Shown: positions 49,441 to 60,304, numbered from the stretch's first letter. The stretch is 64,000 nucleotides of DNA from Arsenophonus sp031446165 (GCA_031446165.1 CP132905.1:372001-436000), one strand, 5' to 3'. Program-made: numbers and translations. Notes: generated by a model from the letters alone, not told the origin.

Positions 49441-49940
49441 ATATAATTTTTTAACGTTTATAAAAATTTAATGTAATATGTAAAGTATTATAGTAATCTT
49501 GCATAGTAATTTGTAATATGTTTGATATGTAAACATTATTTTTTAAATCATTAATGTTAATTAACCATAATGCACAAGTGTATTTATTTTTTATATTGAT
49601 ATTTTTATATTTTTTATTAATATTATCTTCGATATAAGTTCTATTGCTTTCACAATATTATCATTTTTTATAAATTTTTTATTAATTAAATTGCAATAAA
49701 AAAAAGATCTTGTGCTCATGTAAATAATTTTATTATTTTCAGTAAATAGAATGTGTTTTATAATACAGGTTAAAAAGAGCAATTAAAAATATTATTACTA
49801 TTTTTTCATTCTTCATTATAAATTAGTGAAGGTTTATTTTCGTTAGTATATAATTTTGAACCAGTTCACACTTTAATAAAAATAATTAATTTTTCAAAGA
49901 GTTATGTAAACTGGTCACATCATATATGAGGCAATTTTAC
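49441..49940. other. AT-rich spacer at the nlpI position
   Basis: E. coli has nlpI (885 bp) and the tiny yrbN between pnp and deaD. Here 500 bp of AT-rich DNA hold no lipobox or TPR segment. A 63-codon minus-strand frame at 49591-49782 has no recognisable similarity and the wrong orientation for nlpI, so it is not called. Confidence 0.55.
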
Positions 49941-51632
49941 ATGACTAGTCAGACTGAAATATCTTTTGCTGAATTAGGATTATCAGCATCAATTCTTTCT
50001 GCATTAAACGACCTTGGTTATCAAAAACCATCTCCAATTCAACAGAAATGTATCCCATATTTATTAAATGGATACGATGTATTAGGTATGGCACAAACTG
50101 GTAGTGGTAAAACAGCAGCTTTTAGTTTACCATTGCTTCATAATATAGATCTTGCATTAAAATCTCCTCAAGTTTTAGTATTAGCACCAACACGTGAATT
50201 GGCTATACAAGTAGCAGGAGCGATGAGTGATTTTTCTAAACATATTTATACTGTCAATATTGTAGCACTATATGGTGGTCAGCGTTATGATACTCAGTTA
50301 CGTGCATTAAAACGTGGTTCTCATATTGTAGTTGGTACACCTGGTCGTTTATTAGATCATTTAAAACGTGGTACTTTAAAATTATCTCATTTAAGGGGTT
50401 TAGTTATTGATGAAGCAGATGAGATGTTACGAATGGGTTTTATAGAAGATGTTGAAAATATTATGAATCAAATTCCTACTGCACATCAAACCATATTATT
50501 TTCTGCTACAATGCCGGCAGCTATCCGTCGTATTACTCGTCGCTTTATGAAGTCACCTAAAGAGATTAATATTCAATCTAATGTAAAAACACGTCCGGAT
50601 ATTAACCAAAGTTATTGGTTTGTATATGGAATGCGTAAAAATGAAGCTTTAATTCGCTTTTTAGAAGCGGAAGATTTCGATGCAGCAATTATTTTCGTTC
50701 GCACAAAAAGTACTACATTAGAAGTTGCTGAAATACTCGAGAAGAGTGGTTATAATAGTTCAGCTTTAAATGGTGATATGAATCAAGCGTTACGTGAAAA
50801 AACATTAGAACGATTTAAAAATGGCCGTCTTGATATATTGATTGCTACTGATGTTGCAGCTCGTGGGTTAGATGTAGAGCGTATTAGTTTGGTTATAAAT
50901 TATGATATACCTATGGATGTAGAATCTTATGTTCATAGGATTGGGCGTACTGGTAGAGCTGGTCGTACCGGTCGAGCTCTTTTGTTTGTTGATTATCGAG
51001 AACGTCGATTATTACGAAATATTGAACGTAGTATTCAACAGTCAATTATAGAAGTCAGCTTACCAACTTCAGTATTTTTAAGTGAACGTAGACAAAGAAA
51101 ATTTTTAGAAAATATTAAAAAACACTTAAAAAGTTGTGATTTAGAAAAATATCGGGCATTAATTACTAAATTAATTGCTCATAAAGAAATAGATCTTGAA
51201 ACCTTAGCTTCCGTTTTATTAAAAATAGCACAAGGTGATAAACCTTTAATATTACCTCCAGATCCTGTTATACGTCGTTCAAAAAGTGAGTTAAGTATTC
51301 GTGAATCACATCATCGTTATATAAATAACACTATTGTTGAGCGTAATAAACGTCGTGAACGAAGAAGGATTGGTGGTCATATGGAATTATATCGTATAGA
51401 AGTTGGGCGTGATGATGGTGTTGAAGTCCGTCATATTGTTGGTGCAATTGCTAATGAAGCTGATATTAGTAGTCGATATATTGGTAATATTAAGTTATTT
51501 GCTTCACATTCAACAGTAGAATTACCAAAAGGCATTCCAAATGCATTATTACACCATTTAACACGTACTCGTATTTTAAATAAACCAATACAAATGCAAT
51601 TATTAGGTGAAGTAAAAACTGTTGATGGTTAA
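49941..51632 (+). CDS. deaD: Cold-shock DEAD-box RNA helicase DeaD (CsdA)
   Basis: DeaD unwinds RNA in ribosome assembly and mRNA decay at low temperature. The core shows the Q motif YQKPSPIQQ, motif I AQTGSGKTAA near 53, Ia APTRELAIQ, motif II DEADEMLRMGF near 156, III SATMP, motif V ATDVAARGLDVE and VI HRIGRTGRAGRTGRA. The DbpA-like RNA-binding domain with RIEVGRDDGVEVRHIVGAIANE follows. The product ends at about 563 residues, just after LLGEVKTVDG, so the Arg/Gly-rich tail of E. coli DeaD (629 residues) is lost. ATG at 49941 is chosen because GAGG lies 9 bases before it; an in-frame ATG at 49926 lacks a site. Confidence 0.97.
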   Translation: MTSQTEISFAELGLSASILSALNDLGYQKPSPIQQKCIPYLLNGYDVLGMAQTGSGKTAAFSLPLLHNIDLALKSPQVLVLAPTRELAIQVAGAMSDFSKHIYTVNIVALYGGQRYDTQLRALKRGSHIVVGTPGRLLDHLKRGTLKLSHLRGLVIDEADEMLRMGFIEDVENIMNQIPTAHQTILFSATMPAAIRRITRRFMKSPKEINIQSNVKTRPDINQSYWFVYGMRKNEALIRFLEAEDFDAAIIFVRTKSTTLEVAEILEKSGYNSSALNGDMNQALREKTLERFKNGRLDILIATDVAARGLDVERISLVINYDIPMDVESYVHRIGRTGRAGRTGRALLFVDYRERRLLRNIERSIQQSIIEVSLPTSVFLSERRQRKFLENIKKHLKSCDLEKYRALITKLIAHKEIDLETLASVLLKIAQGDKPLILPPDPVIRRSKSELSIRESHHRYINNTIVERNKRRERRRIGGHMELYRIEVGRDDGVEVRHIVGAIANEADISSRYIGNIKLFASHSTVELPKGIPNALLHHLTRTRILNKPIQMQLLGEVKTVDG

Positions 51633-52194
51633 AAAATAATAAAATTTAAACATATCCTAACGAGAATATGTAATAATATAAAATTAAATGCTTTTTGTAT
51701 GTAAAGTAATTTATTAGTTATTAATTTATTGATTGTCAAAAATTGAATTTTATATAACTACTTTTGGTTATATTCAGAGTATTTTAATAATAAAAAAGTA
51801 TTTAAAGTAATTTTTTTAAAATTTTATAAGAATTTGTAGAGTAGATTCTTTTATAAATTTTTTTTTTGCAAATCAATATAGTAGCTGTATATAATTTTAT
51901 CTATAACATTATGTATTTTTTATAAATCTATATTTCAACGTTTTAATGTAAAATGTTTTGATGTAAAATCATGAATATATAAAATATATAATATATTTTT
52001 ATTGATTCCTGATTTCTATTCTATTAAAATTATTATTTTTTATGTGTATTAAAAGTTTTTTATAATCCATATTATTAAAGTTATAATTATTAATTTTATA
52101 AACAATATTTTTTTGTAAACAATGTTTTTTGAATAAAAGATAAAATAATCGTAAATAATATTTTTTCTTAGGAATTATTACAAAAAATAATATT
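51633..52194. other. AT-rich spacer between deaD and lptG
   Basis: Convergent deaD and lptG are separated by 560 bp of AT-rich DNA with closed frames. No gene, RNA or clear hairpin terminator was found. Confidence 0.6.
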
Positions 52195-53271
52195 TTATTG
52201 GCGATATATTAATAATAAAATGCTGCATACCAGCAAAATGGTACTGGGTAATGTTGCTGCTATTAATGGAGATAAACCATATACTAAACTTAGATTACCA
52301 AACCCATCGTTTAAAAGATAAAAAATAAATCCTCCGGAAATACCAATGAGTACTCGTACTCCTATTGTTGCATCACGTAGTGGGCCAAAAATAAATGATA
52401 ATGCTAAAAAAATCATGCAAGCTACAGAAAGCGGTGATATTATTTTTTTCCACATACTTAATTGATATACCGCAGATTCTTGTTGAGTTTCTTGAAGATA
52501 ATTAATATATTTATATAAATTACTTATGGTTAATGAATCAGGATTAAGAGAAACAATTTCTAATTTTTCTGGATTTAAACTTGATTTCCAATCCATTAAT
52601 GAATAGTAAAAACCGGCAATTTCTTTTTTATTTTTAATAAGTGCTTGATTAACTTCTATTAATTCCCATTGATGAGTCTTATAATTATAATAACCTGAAT
52701 TAGCAAAAATTATCGCTTTTAATTTTTTTTCTTTATTGAATTGGTAAATAGAAATTTCTTTTATTGTATTTTTATCAATAATATTTTGAATATGAATAAA
52801 ATTATTACCATCTTTTGCCCATAATTCGCGGTTTGTCATCATTAGAGATCTACCAATAATTTTTTCAGTGCGATAATTACGAGCCCATTGTTCTGCAGAA
52901 GGTGCAATCCATTCACCAATAATCATTGTTATAATCATTAAAGGAATAGCAATCTTCATGACTGATATGCTAATTTGTAATCGAGAAAATCCTGCAGTTT
53001 GCATAACTACTAGTTCATTATGTGAAGCTAGTGTTCCTAATTTAATTAATGTACCCAAAAGTGCTGCCATAGGAAAAAAAATTTCTATGTCTTTTGGAAT
53101 AGTGAATAAAGTAAAAATTCCTGCATTCCAAATTGTATAAGATCCATTTCCTACTTTTCTCAGTTGTTCAACAAACTTAATAATTCCTGATAATGAAATT
53201 AATATAAAAACTGTAATTAAAATTGATGAAATGACAGTACGCCCGATATATTTATCTAAAATACTTAACAT
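52195..53271 (-). CDS. lptG: LPS export permease LptG
   Basis: LptG is one of the two transmembrane subunits of the LptB2FG ABC transporter that extracts LPS from the inner membrane. The 358 residues (E. coli 360) begin MLSILDKYIGRTVISSILITVF. Six membrane segments are visible (about 12-32, 60-82, 100-120, 275-295, 305-325, 335-355) around a large periplasmic beta-jellyroll domain. It lies 2 bp downstream of lptF on the minus strand. Both genes diverge from pepA, as in E. coli. Confidence 0.96.
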   Translation of the reverse strand: MLSILDKYIGRTVISSILITVFILISLSGIIKFVEQLRKVGNGSYTIWNAGIFTLFTIPKDIEIFFPMAALLGTLIKLGTLASHNELVVMQTAGFSRLQISISVMKIAIPLMIITMIIGEWIAPSAEQWARNYRTEKIIGRSLMMTNRELWAKDGNNFIHIQNIIDKNTIKEISIYQFNKEKKLKAIIFANSGYYNYKTHQWELIEVNQALIKNKKEIAGFYYSLMDWKSSLNPEKLEIVSLNPDSLTISNLYKYINYLQETQQESAVYQLSMWKKIISPLSVACMIFLALSFIFGPLRDATIGVRVLIGISGGFIFYLLNDGFGNLSLVYGLSPLIAATLPSTILLVCSILLLIYRQ

Positions 53272-53273
53272 TA

Positions 53274-54371
53274 TTATGTATTTCCTTTAGAAAATTTAGA
53301 TCGTATACGACGTATAGCGGATATATTCCAAATGTTTAATATGATTGCTAATGTACAAAAAGAAATATTTACTAACCATAGGCTTATCTTTGGATCTATT
53401 TCTCCTTTTTTTGCACTAGCATGTAATGTACTTTGTAATAAAAAAAATATTAGATATAGTAACATTGCTGGAAAAAGATTTAAAAGTCTGCCTTGTCTAG
53501 GATTCACTTCACTTAATGGAATAACCATGAAATCCATTATAAGTACAGAAAATACTAATGTTAAACGCCAATGAAATTCTGCTTGTGATTTAATATCTTT
53601 AGTATTCCATAATTGTAACATGTTTTTTTGTTCAATATTTTTGTTGTTAGTTTTTTTTTCCCTACGATTAATAATTGCTTTATAATCTTGAAAATCAGTT
53701 ATTTTAAAATCACGTAGTATAGCTGTACCTTCATAACGTGTACCTTTGTCTAATAAAACAATTTGATTTCCTTTTTCATCTTCATTGATATGTCCACTTT
53801 CTGCAATTACTACAAAAGGGCGTTTTTTATTGATTGACTGTAATTGTGCCATGAAAATATCACTAAACTGATCTCCCTTTATTTCATGAATGTAAATAAC
53901 AAGATTTTGATTTTTTGTTGTTTTGAATTGTCCTTCTACCATGTTTGTTAAATTAAGATTTAATTTAGCATTATATATTGCTTTTTCTTGATATTGTACT
54001 GACCATGGTAGCATCCAATTTACATTTATTATTGCAATAAAAGTAGTAAGTAATCCTAAAATTGTAGCAGCGCTTATTAATACTTTTTTACCTAAACCAC
54101 AAGCATGCATAACAATAATTTCATTATCGAAATATAATTTACTATATGTTATGAGTAATCCTAAAAATAAGCTTAATGGTAAAATTAATTGGGCCATTTC
54201 TGGAATGCCTAATCCCAGAAGAGGAAATATTAAATTTAAAGAAATATTCCCTTGAACTGCTGAACTTAATATGCTAATTGTTTTTTGGCTAAAAAAAATG
54301 AAAATCAATATAAAAAATATTGCAAGCTGTCTTTTTAATGTTTCTTTTACTAAGTATCTTATAATGATCAA
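53274..54371 (-). CDS. lptF: LPS export permease LptF
   Basis: LptF is the partner of LptG in the LPS transporter. The 365 residues (E. coli 366) start MIIIRYLVKETLKRQLAIFFILIFIFF. They contain LGLGIPEMAQLILPLSLFLGLL near 50-71, the coupling-helix region YFDNEIIVMHACGLG near 78-92, a periplasmic domain, and C-terminal helices with SEVNPRQGRLLNLFPAMLLYLIFF near 290-313. Six membrane segments are expected. lptB, lptA, lptC, lptD and lptE are outside the window. Retention of lptFG implies that LPS is still exported. Confidence 0.96.
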   Translation of the reverse strand: MIIIRYLVKETLKRQLAIFFILIFIFFSQKTISILSSAVQGNISLNLIFPLLGLGIPEMAQLILPLSLFLGLLITYSKLYFDNEIIVMHACGLGKKVLISAATILGLLTTFIAIINVNWMLPWSVQYQEKAIYNAKLNLNLTNMVEGQFKTTKNQNLVIYIHEIKGDQFSDIFMAQLQSINKKRPFVVIAESGHINEDEKGNQIVLLDKGTRYEGTAILRDFKITDFQDYKAIINRREKKTNNKNIEQKNMLQLWNTKDIKSQAEFHWRLTLVFSVLIMDFMVIPLSEVNPRQGRLLNLFPAMLLYLIFFLLQSTLHASAKKGEIDPKISLWLVNISFCTLAIILNIWNISAIRRIRSKFSKGNT

Positions 54372-54647
54372 ATTAATTAAACCTATGAAAACTGTTTTAC
54401 TAAAACAATGATTGTTTATTTATAATTCGAGTTAGAATATTTTTATAATTAATCAAAAAATATTTAAATATATAATGATATTAAATCAATAAATATTACA
54501 TATCAAAAATATTCTTGAAGAATATTTATTTTTGTTCATATAATATTTTTATTATTTTAACATAAAGAATATATTTTATAGGTAAATTTGTATTTTTGCT
54601 TAATTTTAGTGATAAATAATATTTTTTTGTGTAATTTTGGAGAAAAT

Positions 54648-56162
54648 ATGAATTTTAGTATGATAAATTTTAGTATAAAAAATAATGATAATACAGTAAA
54701 AAATAATGATTGTATTGTTTTAGGTGTATTTGAATCTTATCAATTATCTAACACAGCAAGTGAATTTAATAATATCAGTGGTAAGTATATCAGTACTTTA
54801 ATAAAACGTGAACAATTAGAGGGAAAAATTGGGCAAATATTATTATTGCATAATGTCCCTAATATACCATACGATCGTGTTTTGTTAGTCGGGTGTGGTA
54901 AGGTCAATAAAATAAATGAATTTGAGTATAAAAAAATTATTGAAAAAACTATTTTCGCTTTAAATAAAACTGGAACAATAAAGGCTATTTTGTTTTTAAT
55001 TGATTTAAATATAAAAAATAAGAGTATTTATTGGAAAATTAAAAAAGCAGTAGAAGTTATAAAAGATACAATATATGTGTTTGATAAATTTAAAAAAAAT
55101 AAAAATCCAATAAAAAATCTATTAACTGAAATTGTTTTTTATATTTCAAATATTTGCGATTTAAGTGATGGAACACTTGCTCTTAAACATGGAAGGGCTT
55201 TAGCAATGGCAGTAGAATCAGCAAAAAATTTAGCCAACATGCCACCAAATATTTGTAATCCTTCTTATTTAATGGATAAGGCTTATCAGTTAGCTGATAC
55301 TTGCAAAAATCTTAGTATTCAAGTCATTGGTGAAGAAGAAATGCAAAATTTATCAATGCATGCTTATTTAGCTGTTGGAAAAGGTACAAAAAATAAATCA
55401 TTTATGTCAATAATAAAATATAAGGGTAGTAAAAATATAAAAGAAAAAGATATAGTATTGATTGGTAAGGGATTAACATTTGATTCTGGTGGGATTTCAA
55501 TTAAACCTTCTGATCGTATGGATGAAATGAAGTATGATATGGCTGGAGCAGCTGCTGTTTATGGTGTCATGTATTTTGTGAGTGCATTAAGATTGCCTAT
55601 TAATGTAATAGGAGTGTTAGCTTGTTCAGAAAATATGTTGGGTAGTGAAGCATATCGTCCTGGCGACATATTAACTAGCATGTCAGGTAAAACAATAGAA
55701 GTAATTAATACTGATGCTGAAGGAAGATTAGTGTTATGTGATACATTAACATACGTAGAACGCTTTGATCCTGGTGTGGTTATTGATGTTGCAACTTTAA
55801 CTGGAGCTTGTGTGATTGCATTGGGTCATTATTATAATGGATTAATGTCAAATGATAATTCTTTAGTAGATGAATTACTTAATGCAGCTCATGAATCAGG
55901 CGATAAAACTTGGCGTCTACCTTTATCTTCAGATTTTTTTGAACAGTTAGAATCAAATTTTGCTGATTTAGCTAATGTTGGAAATCGTACAGGTGGTGCA
56001 AGTACTGCAGGTTGTTTTCTAGAATGTTTTGCTAATAAATATCGGTGGGCACATTTAGATATAGCAGGTACAGCTTGGAAAGATGGAAAAAGGAAAGGAG
56101 CTACTGGTCGACCTGTAGCATTACTTGCTCAATTTTTATTAAATCGTGTTCGTCTGAATTAA
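54648..56162 (+). CDS. pepA: Leucyl aminopeptidase PepA
   Basis: PepA is a hexameric M17 aminopeptidase and, in E. coli, also a DNA-binding accessory factor for carAB control and Xer recombination. The C-terminal catalytic domain has LVGKGLTFDSGGISIKP-like LIGKGLTFDSGGISIKPSDRMDEMKYDMAG with metal ligands, the NTDAEGRLVLCD signature near 350-361, and DVATLTGACVIALGH. With start ATG at 54648 the protein has 504 residues (E. coli 503). A GGAG Shine-Dalgarno lies 6 bases upstream, and the earlier TTG at 54588 is rejected. It diverges from lptF. Confidence 0.97.
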   Translation: MNFSMINFSIKNNDNTVKNNDCIVLGVFESYQLSNTASEFNNISGKYISTLIKREQLEGKIGQILLLHNVPNIPYDRVLLVGCGKVNKINEFEYKKIIEKTIFALNKTGTIKAILFLIDLNIKNKSIYWKIKKAVEVIKDTIYVFDKFKKNKNPIKNLLTEIVFYISNICDLSDGTLALKHGRALAMAVESAKNLANMPPNICNPSYLMDKAYQLADTCKNLSIQVIGEEEMQNLSMHAYLAVGKGTKNKSFMSIIKYKGSKNIKEKDIVLIGKGLTFDSGGISIKPSDRMDEMKYDMAGAAAVYGVMYFVSALRLPINVIGVLACSENMLGSEAYRPGDILTSMSGKTIEVINTDAEGRLVLCDTLTYVERFDPGVVIDVATLTGACVIALGHYYNGLMSNDNSLVDELLNAAHESGDKTWRLPLSSDFFEQLESNFADLANVGNRTGGASTAGCFLECFANKYRWAHLDIAGTAWKDGKRKGATGRPVALLAQFLLNRVRLN

Positions 56163-56530
56163 AGTAAATAATGTGTTATTATTTACGATATAAAAAATAA
56201 TATGAATTAAATTCTACTTTAGAATCTTTAATTCTAGATAACATTCACTAAAAATAGGTAAAATTCACATTTTACAAATTAATACCTTAAAAGTATAGAT
56301 TGTTCTTTTTTGTTTCAGTAACCTAAAAATTAATTAGCAAATATATTTTTTACTAGGTTAAGATAAAATACATACTTGAAATTTAATAAAATATTTCAGT
56401 TAAGAAAATTTTATTAATTTATTGTGTAGAAATTAATTAGTAGTTTTTTTTAGTAAAATATTATTTTTTTATAGACTATTGTAAATAAAAATTCTTTTGA
56501 TTATCAAGTATAGTTAAAGATATACTCCTT
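56163..56530. other. AT-rich spacer downstream of pepA
   Basis: The first part of the pepA-valS interval, where the 5' part of holC would lie in enterobacteria. No frame is open and I can read no HolC N-terminus. Confidence 0.5.
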
Positions 56531-56689
56531 TTTGTATATTTTTTATAATTTATTTTTATTTTATGCAATGAAACATTTGTTTTTTTTACAATTAAATTTT
56601 TTAAATTATTCAAAAATTGATATAAATATTATGTTTATATTGCAATTTATAATTTTAGTGATACTAATAGAAATAGAATAAACAATAAA
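56531..56689 (+). pseudogene. holC: Probable 3' remnant of holC
   Basis: Enterobacteria have pepA-holC-valS; HolC is the chi subunit of DNA polymerase III. Here the pepA-valS interval is 527 bp, close to the expected size of holC plus spacers. One frame (codons from about 56569) reads ETFVFFTIKFFKLFKN, stop, then YKYYVYIAIYNFSDTN. E. coli HolC ends with a -FVPYED-LKQLARERYKAYRV-AGFNLNTATW pattern, so F-V, L, and YK-Y-V-A-(F/Y)N fall in register with one extra codon. The resemblance is short and lies in AT-rich DNA, so this is tentative. No intact HolC frame exists. Confidence 0.4.
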
Positions 56690-59590
56690 ATGAAAAAAAA
56701 ACAGGAAAATATAATTTCATCTAAATTATTGCTTGATAAAATTTATAATCCATCAGTAATTGAGCAATCTGTATATGCATTTTGGGAAAACAATAGTTAT
56801 TTTAAACCTCATAGTAATAGTAATAATAATGCAAAAAATAATTTTTGTATTGTTATTCCTCCACCTAATATTACAGGTGATTTACATATGGGTCATGCTT
56901 TTCAACAAACTATTATGGATATATTAATTCGTTATCATAGGATGCAAGGAAAAAATACATTATGGCAAACTGGTACAGATCATGCTGGTATTGCTACCCA
57001 AATGGTTGTTGAACGTAAAATTTTTATTGAAGAAAACAAAACAAAGCATAATTACGGAAGAGAAAAATTTGTTGAGAAAATTTGGCAATGGAAAGAAAAA
57101 TATGGAAACCATATTTCTCAACAAATGCGACGCCTTGGTAACTCCGTAGATTGGGAATGTGAACGTTTTACAATGGATGTAGGTTTATCTAAAGCTGTGC
57201 AAGAAACATTTGTCCGTCTTTATAAAGATAATCTTATATATCGTGGTAAAAGATTAGTCAACTGGGATCCTAAGTTACATACAGCAATTTCAGATTTGGA
57301 AGTTGAAAGTAGAGAAGTAAATAGTTTTGTATGGTATTTACGGTACCCACTTGCTGATGGAATAAAAACTTTAGAAGGTAAAAAATATGTTGTTATTGCT
57401 ACTGAGCGCCCAGAAACAATATTGAGTGATACTGGGGTTGCGGTGCATCCATCTAATCCATTTTATAATGATTTAATTGGGAAAAAAATTTTACTGCCTT
57501 TAGTTAATCGTCTTATTCCTATTATTGGTGATAAATACATCAATACAAAAAAAGGTGAATGTGCAAAAATATCACCAGCACATGATTTTCATCAATATGA
57601 AGTTGGACAGCGTCATCGATTACCAATGATTAATATTTTTGATATTAATGCACATATTCGTGAAAAAGCAGAAATATTTGATAGTATGGGTAATTATAGC
57701 AATGTTTATTCAGATTTTATCCCTGTTGCTTATCGTGGAATGGAACGTTTTATTGCTAGAAAAGCAATTATTAATGAATTAGAAAAATTAGGACTATTAA
57801 TTTCAGTAGAACATAAAAAAGTAAATCTTTCTTATAGTGAACGTGGTAATGTAATGATTGAGCCCATGTTAACTAATCAATGGTATGTTCGTACCAGTTC
57901 ATTAGCAGAACAAGCTATTATTGCTGTAAAAGATGGACGTATTAAATTTATACCGAAGCAATATGAAAATATGTATTTTTCTTGGATGAAAAATGTTAAA
58001 GATTGGTGTATTTCAAGACAATTATGGTGGGGGCATAGGATACCAGCTTGGTATGATAATAATAATAACGTATATGTTGGTAATAATGAAGAAATGGTTC
58101 GTTTAGAAAATAATCTTTCTGATGATGTTATTTTAAATCAAGATGAAGATGTGTTAGATACGTGGTTTTCATCTGCTCTTTGGAGTTTTTCAACATTAGG
58201 TTGGCCAGAAAAGAGTGATATGTTAAAAATTTTTCATCCAACTGATGTATTAGTCACTGGTTTTGATATTATTTTTTTTTGGATCGCTCGTATGATTATG
58301 TTAACTATGTATTGTCTTAAGGATGATCATGGTCAAGGACAAATTCCTTTTAAAACCGTTTATATAACAGGTCTTATACGTGATGAGGAAGGAAAAAAAA
58401 TGTCAAAATCTAAAGGAAATGTTATTGATCCCTTAGATCTAATCGATGGAATTTCTTTAGATAAATTAGTATTAAAACGCACGGCAAATATGCTGCAACC
58501 AAAATTAGCTAAAAAAATTGCTGATCGTACTAGAAAAGAATATCCTCAAGGAATTGCGGCGCATGGTACAGATGCTTTACGTTTTACATTAGCCTCATTA
58601 GCTTCGACTGGAAGAGATATTAATTGGAATATAAAACGACTTATTGGATATCGTAATTTTTGTAATAAAATTTGGAATGCAAGTCGTTATGTATTAATTA
58701 ATAGTATCGGAAAAGATTATGCTCAAAGTAATAAAAAAATTATTTTTTCTCTTTCTGATCGGTGGATAAAAACAGTATTTAATAAAACAGTTAAATCGTA
58801 TCGTGAAGCTTTAGATGCTTATCGTTTTGATATTGCTTCTCATATTCTTTATGAATTTATATGGCATCAATTTTGTGATTGGTACTTAGAATTTTCCAAA
58901 ATTATTATTAATCATAGTAATAATAAAATAATTTTTGCTACACGTTATACATTGCTTGAAATACTAGAAAGCTTATTACGTTTAGCTCATCCTATTATCC
59001 CATTTATTACAGAAACTATTTGGCAAAAAATTAAATTACTAAAAGACCTGAATAGAAATACTATTATGTTGGAATCTTTCCCTATTTTCGAAGCATCAAA
59101 GATTGATGAAGAAGCATTTTGTAATATTGAATATATAAAAAAAATAATTGTATCTGTGCGTAATATTAGAAAAGAAATGAATATTTCTTCTGGTCAGAAA
59201 TTAAAAGTATTTTTACGTTGTAAGAATAATGTTATTAAAAAAAGAATTAAAGATAATTTATATCTTATTCAAGGAATGTTAAAGTGTACTGCTATATATA
59301 TTGTTGATCAAGTGAAAGAAAGATCATGTTTTGTCAGTCAATTAGTTAACGGTACTGAAATATTAATTGCAATAGATGATGCAGTCGATAAAAATAAAGA
59401 ATTATGTCGTTTAGATAAAAAAATAGAAAAAATAAAAAAAGAAATTTTGATGATTAAAACTAGATTAGCTAATGAAATGTTTCTTAAGCGCGCACCTTCT
59501 TTTATCATTATAAAGGAGCGTGAACGTTTGAAAATAAATTTAGCGATAGAAAAAGAATTAATAGTTCAAAAATTGAAGTTTAATAATTAA
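56690..59590 (+). CDS. valS: Valyl-tRNA synthetase
   Basis: This class Ia synthetase charges tRNA-Val and edits misactivated threonine. The 966 residues (E. coli 951) have a Lys/Asn-rich N-terminal extension, PPPNITGDLHMGHAFQQTIMD with the HIGH-type HMGH near 66, the CP1 editing domain (ATERPETILSDTGVAVHP near 240), the KMSKS loop GKKMSKSKGNVIDP near 566, the anticodon-binding domain and a C-terminal coiled coil (about 905-960). ATG at 56690 lacks a Shine-Dalgarno. The gene follows pepA without an intact holC. Confidence 0.97.
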   Translation: MKKKQENIISSKLLLDKIYNPSVIEQSVYAFWENNSYFKPHSNSNNNAKNNFCIVIPPPNITGDLHMGHAFQQTIMDILIRYHRMQGKNTLWQTGTDHAGIATQMVVERKIFIEENKTKHNYGREKFVEKIWQWKEKYGNHISQQMRRLGNSVDWECERFTMDVGLSKAVQETFVRLYKDNLIYRGKRLVNWDPKLHTAISDLEVESREVNSFVWYLRYPLADGIKTLEGKKYVVIATERPETILSDTGVAVHPSNPFYNDLIGKKILLPLVNRLIPIIGDKYINTKKGECAKISPAHDFHQYEVGQRHRLPMINIFDINAHIREKAEIFDSMGNYSNVYSDFIPVAYRGMERFIARKAIINELEKLGLLISVEHKKVNLSYSERGNVMIEPMLTNQWYVRTSSLAEQAIIAVKDGRIKFIPKQYENMYFSWMKNVKDWCISRQLWWGHRIPAWYDNNNNVYVGNNEEMVRLENNLSDDVILNQDEDVLDTWFSSALWSFSTLGWPEKSDMLKIFHPTDVLVTGFDIIFFWIARMIMLTMYCLKDDHGQGQIPFKTVYITGLIRDEEGKKMSKSKGNVIDPLDLIDGISLDKLVLKRTANMLQPKLAKKIADRTRKEYPQGIAAHGTDALRFTLASLASTGRDINWNIKRLIGYRNFCNKIWNASRYVLINSIGKDYAQSNKKIIFSLSDRWIKTVFNKTVKSYREALDAYRFDIASHILYEFIWHQFCDWYLEFSKIIINHSNNKIIFATRYTLLEILESLLRLAHPIIPFITETIWQKIKLLKDLNRNTIMLESFPIFEASKIDEEAFCNIEYIKKIIVSVRNIRKEMNISSGQKLKVFLRCKNNVIKKRIKDNLYLIQGMLKCTAIYIVDQVKERSCFVSQLVNGTEILIAIDDAVDKNKELCRLDKKIEKIKKEILMIKTRLANEMFLKRAPSFIIIKERERLKINLAIEKELIVQKLKFNN

Positions 59591-59789
59591 GAAGTTTTTT
59601 ATATAATTACCATATTTATATTTTTAAAAAAAATTGAAGAAAAAGCTAATTATATATATTTAATAAAGATTACAAATAAAATTATATATGAATAAACAAT
59701 ACCTCACAATGAGTAAATTTTTTAATTTAAGTAAATTTATGTTGTTATAAAAATATTTTAAAAAATAAAAAATTTGTGATGAAAACTTT

Positions 59790-60113
59790 TTAATGACGTA
59801 ATTGTGGATCTTTTAATTGAGTTTTAATAGAGTTTGATAACTCGTCTAAAGACGAGTATTCTTTATTTTCATCAGAAATTTCATATGTAATTTGGGCTTC
59901 AGCTAAATAAGTGTGAACATGTTCACCATTATTATCTTCCATAATTACATGATACCATGGAGCTGAAAATAAATTTTTATGATATCTAATGTTTTTTAAA
60001 TTTTTAAATGTATCTAAACAATATTCTGCATCAATATCTACTATAACACCAAGATATCCTAAAAGTTGATGTCTAATTTTTTGTCCAATGCAAAATTTAC
60101 TGTTTGTCAGCAT
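59790..60113 (-). CDS. hspQ: Heat-shock protein HspQ
   Basis: HspQ (YccV) is a hemimethylated-DNA-binding/YccV-like protein that in E. coli and Yersinia acts as a specificity enhancer for the Lon protease. The 107 residues (E. coli 105) show KFCIGQKIRHQLLGYLGVIVDIDAEY near 6-31, APWYHVIMEDNNGEHVHTYLAEAQIT near 51-76 and the C-terminal LDELSNSIKTQLKDPQLRH. The E. coli order hspQ-(rlmI-yccX)-tusE-(yccA)-serT is kept with the bracketed genes lost. Confidence 0.95.
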   Translation of the reverse strand: MLTNSKFCIGQKIRHQLLGYLGVIVDIDAEYCLDTFKNLKNIRYHKNLFSAPWYHVIMEDNNGEHVHTYLAEAQITYEISDENKEYSSLDELSNSIKTQLKDPQLRH

Positions 60114-60304
60114 AATAGATGGTATTTTTAATTATTATTTTTCATATATTTATTATATTAGTTGAAATATAAATTTCAAGAAGTTTATTTTATTTGATAT
60201 ATTTGGTATAATACAAGTTTATTTTATTAACTTAAATTTATATATTTATAATAATCAATTAACATTAAAATATAAAACATTAAAAAATATATTTTTATAT
60301 TATT

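Noticed and set aside
49591..49782. 63-codon minus-strand frame between pnp and deaD
   Set aside because: Low-complexity composition, wrong strand for nlpI, and no recognisable motif.
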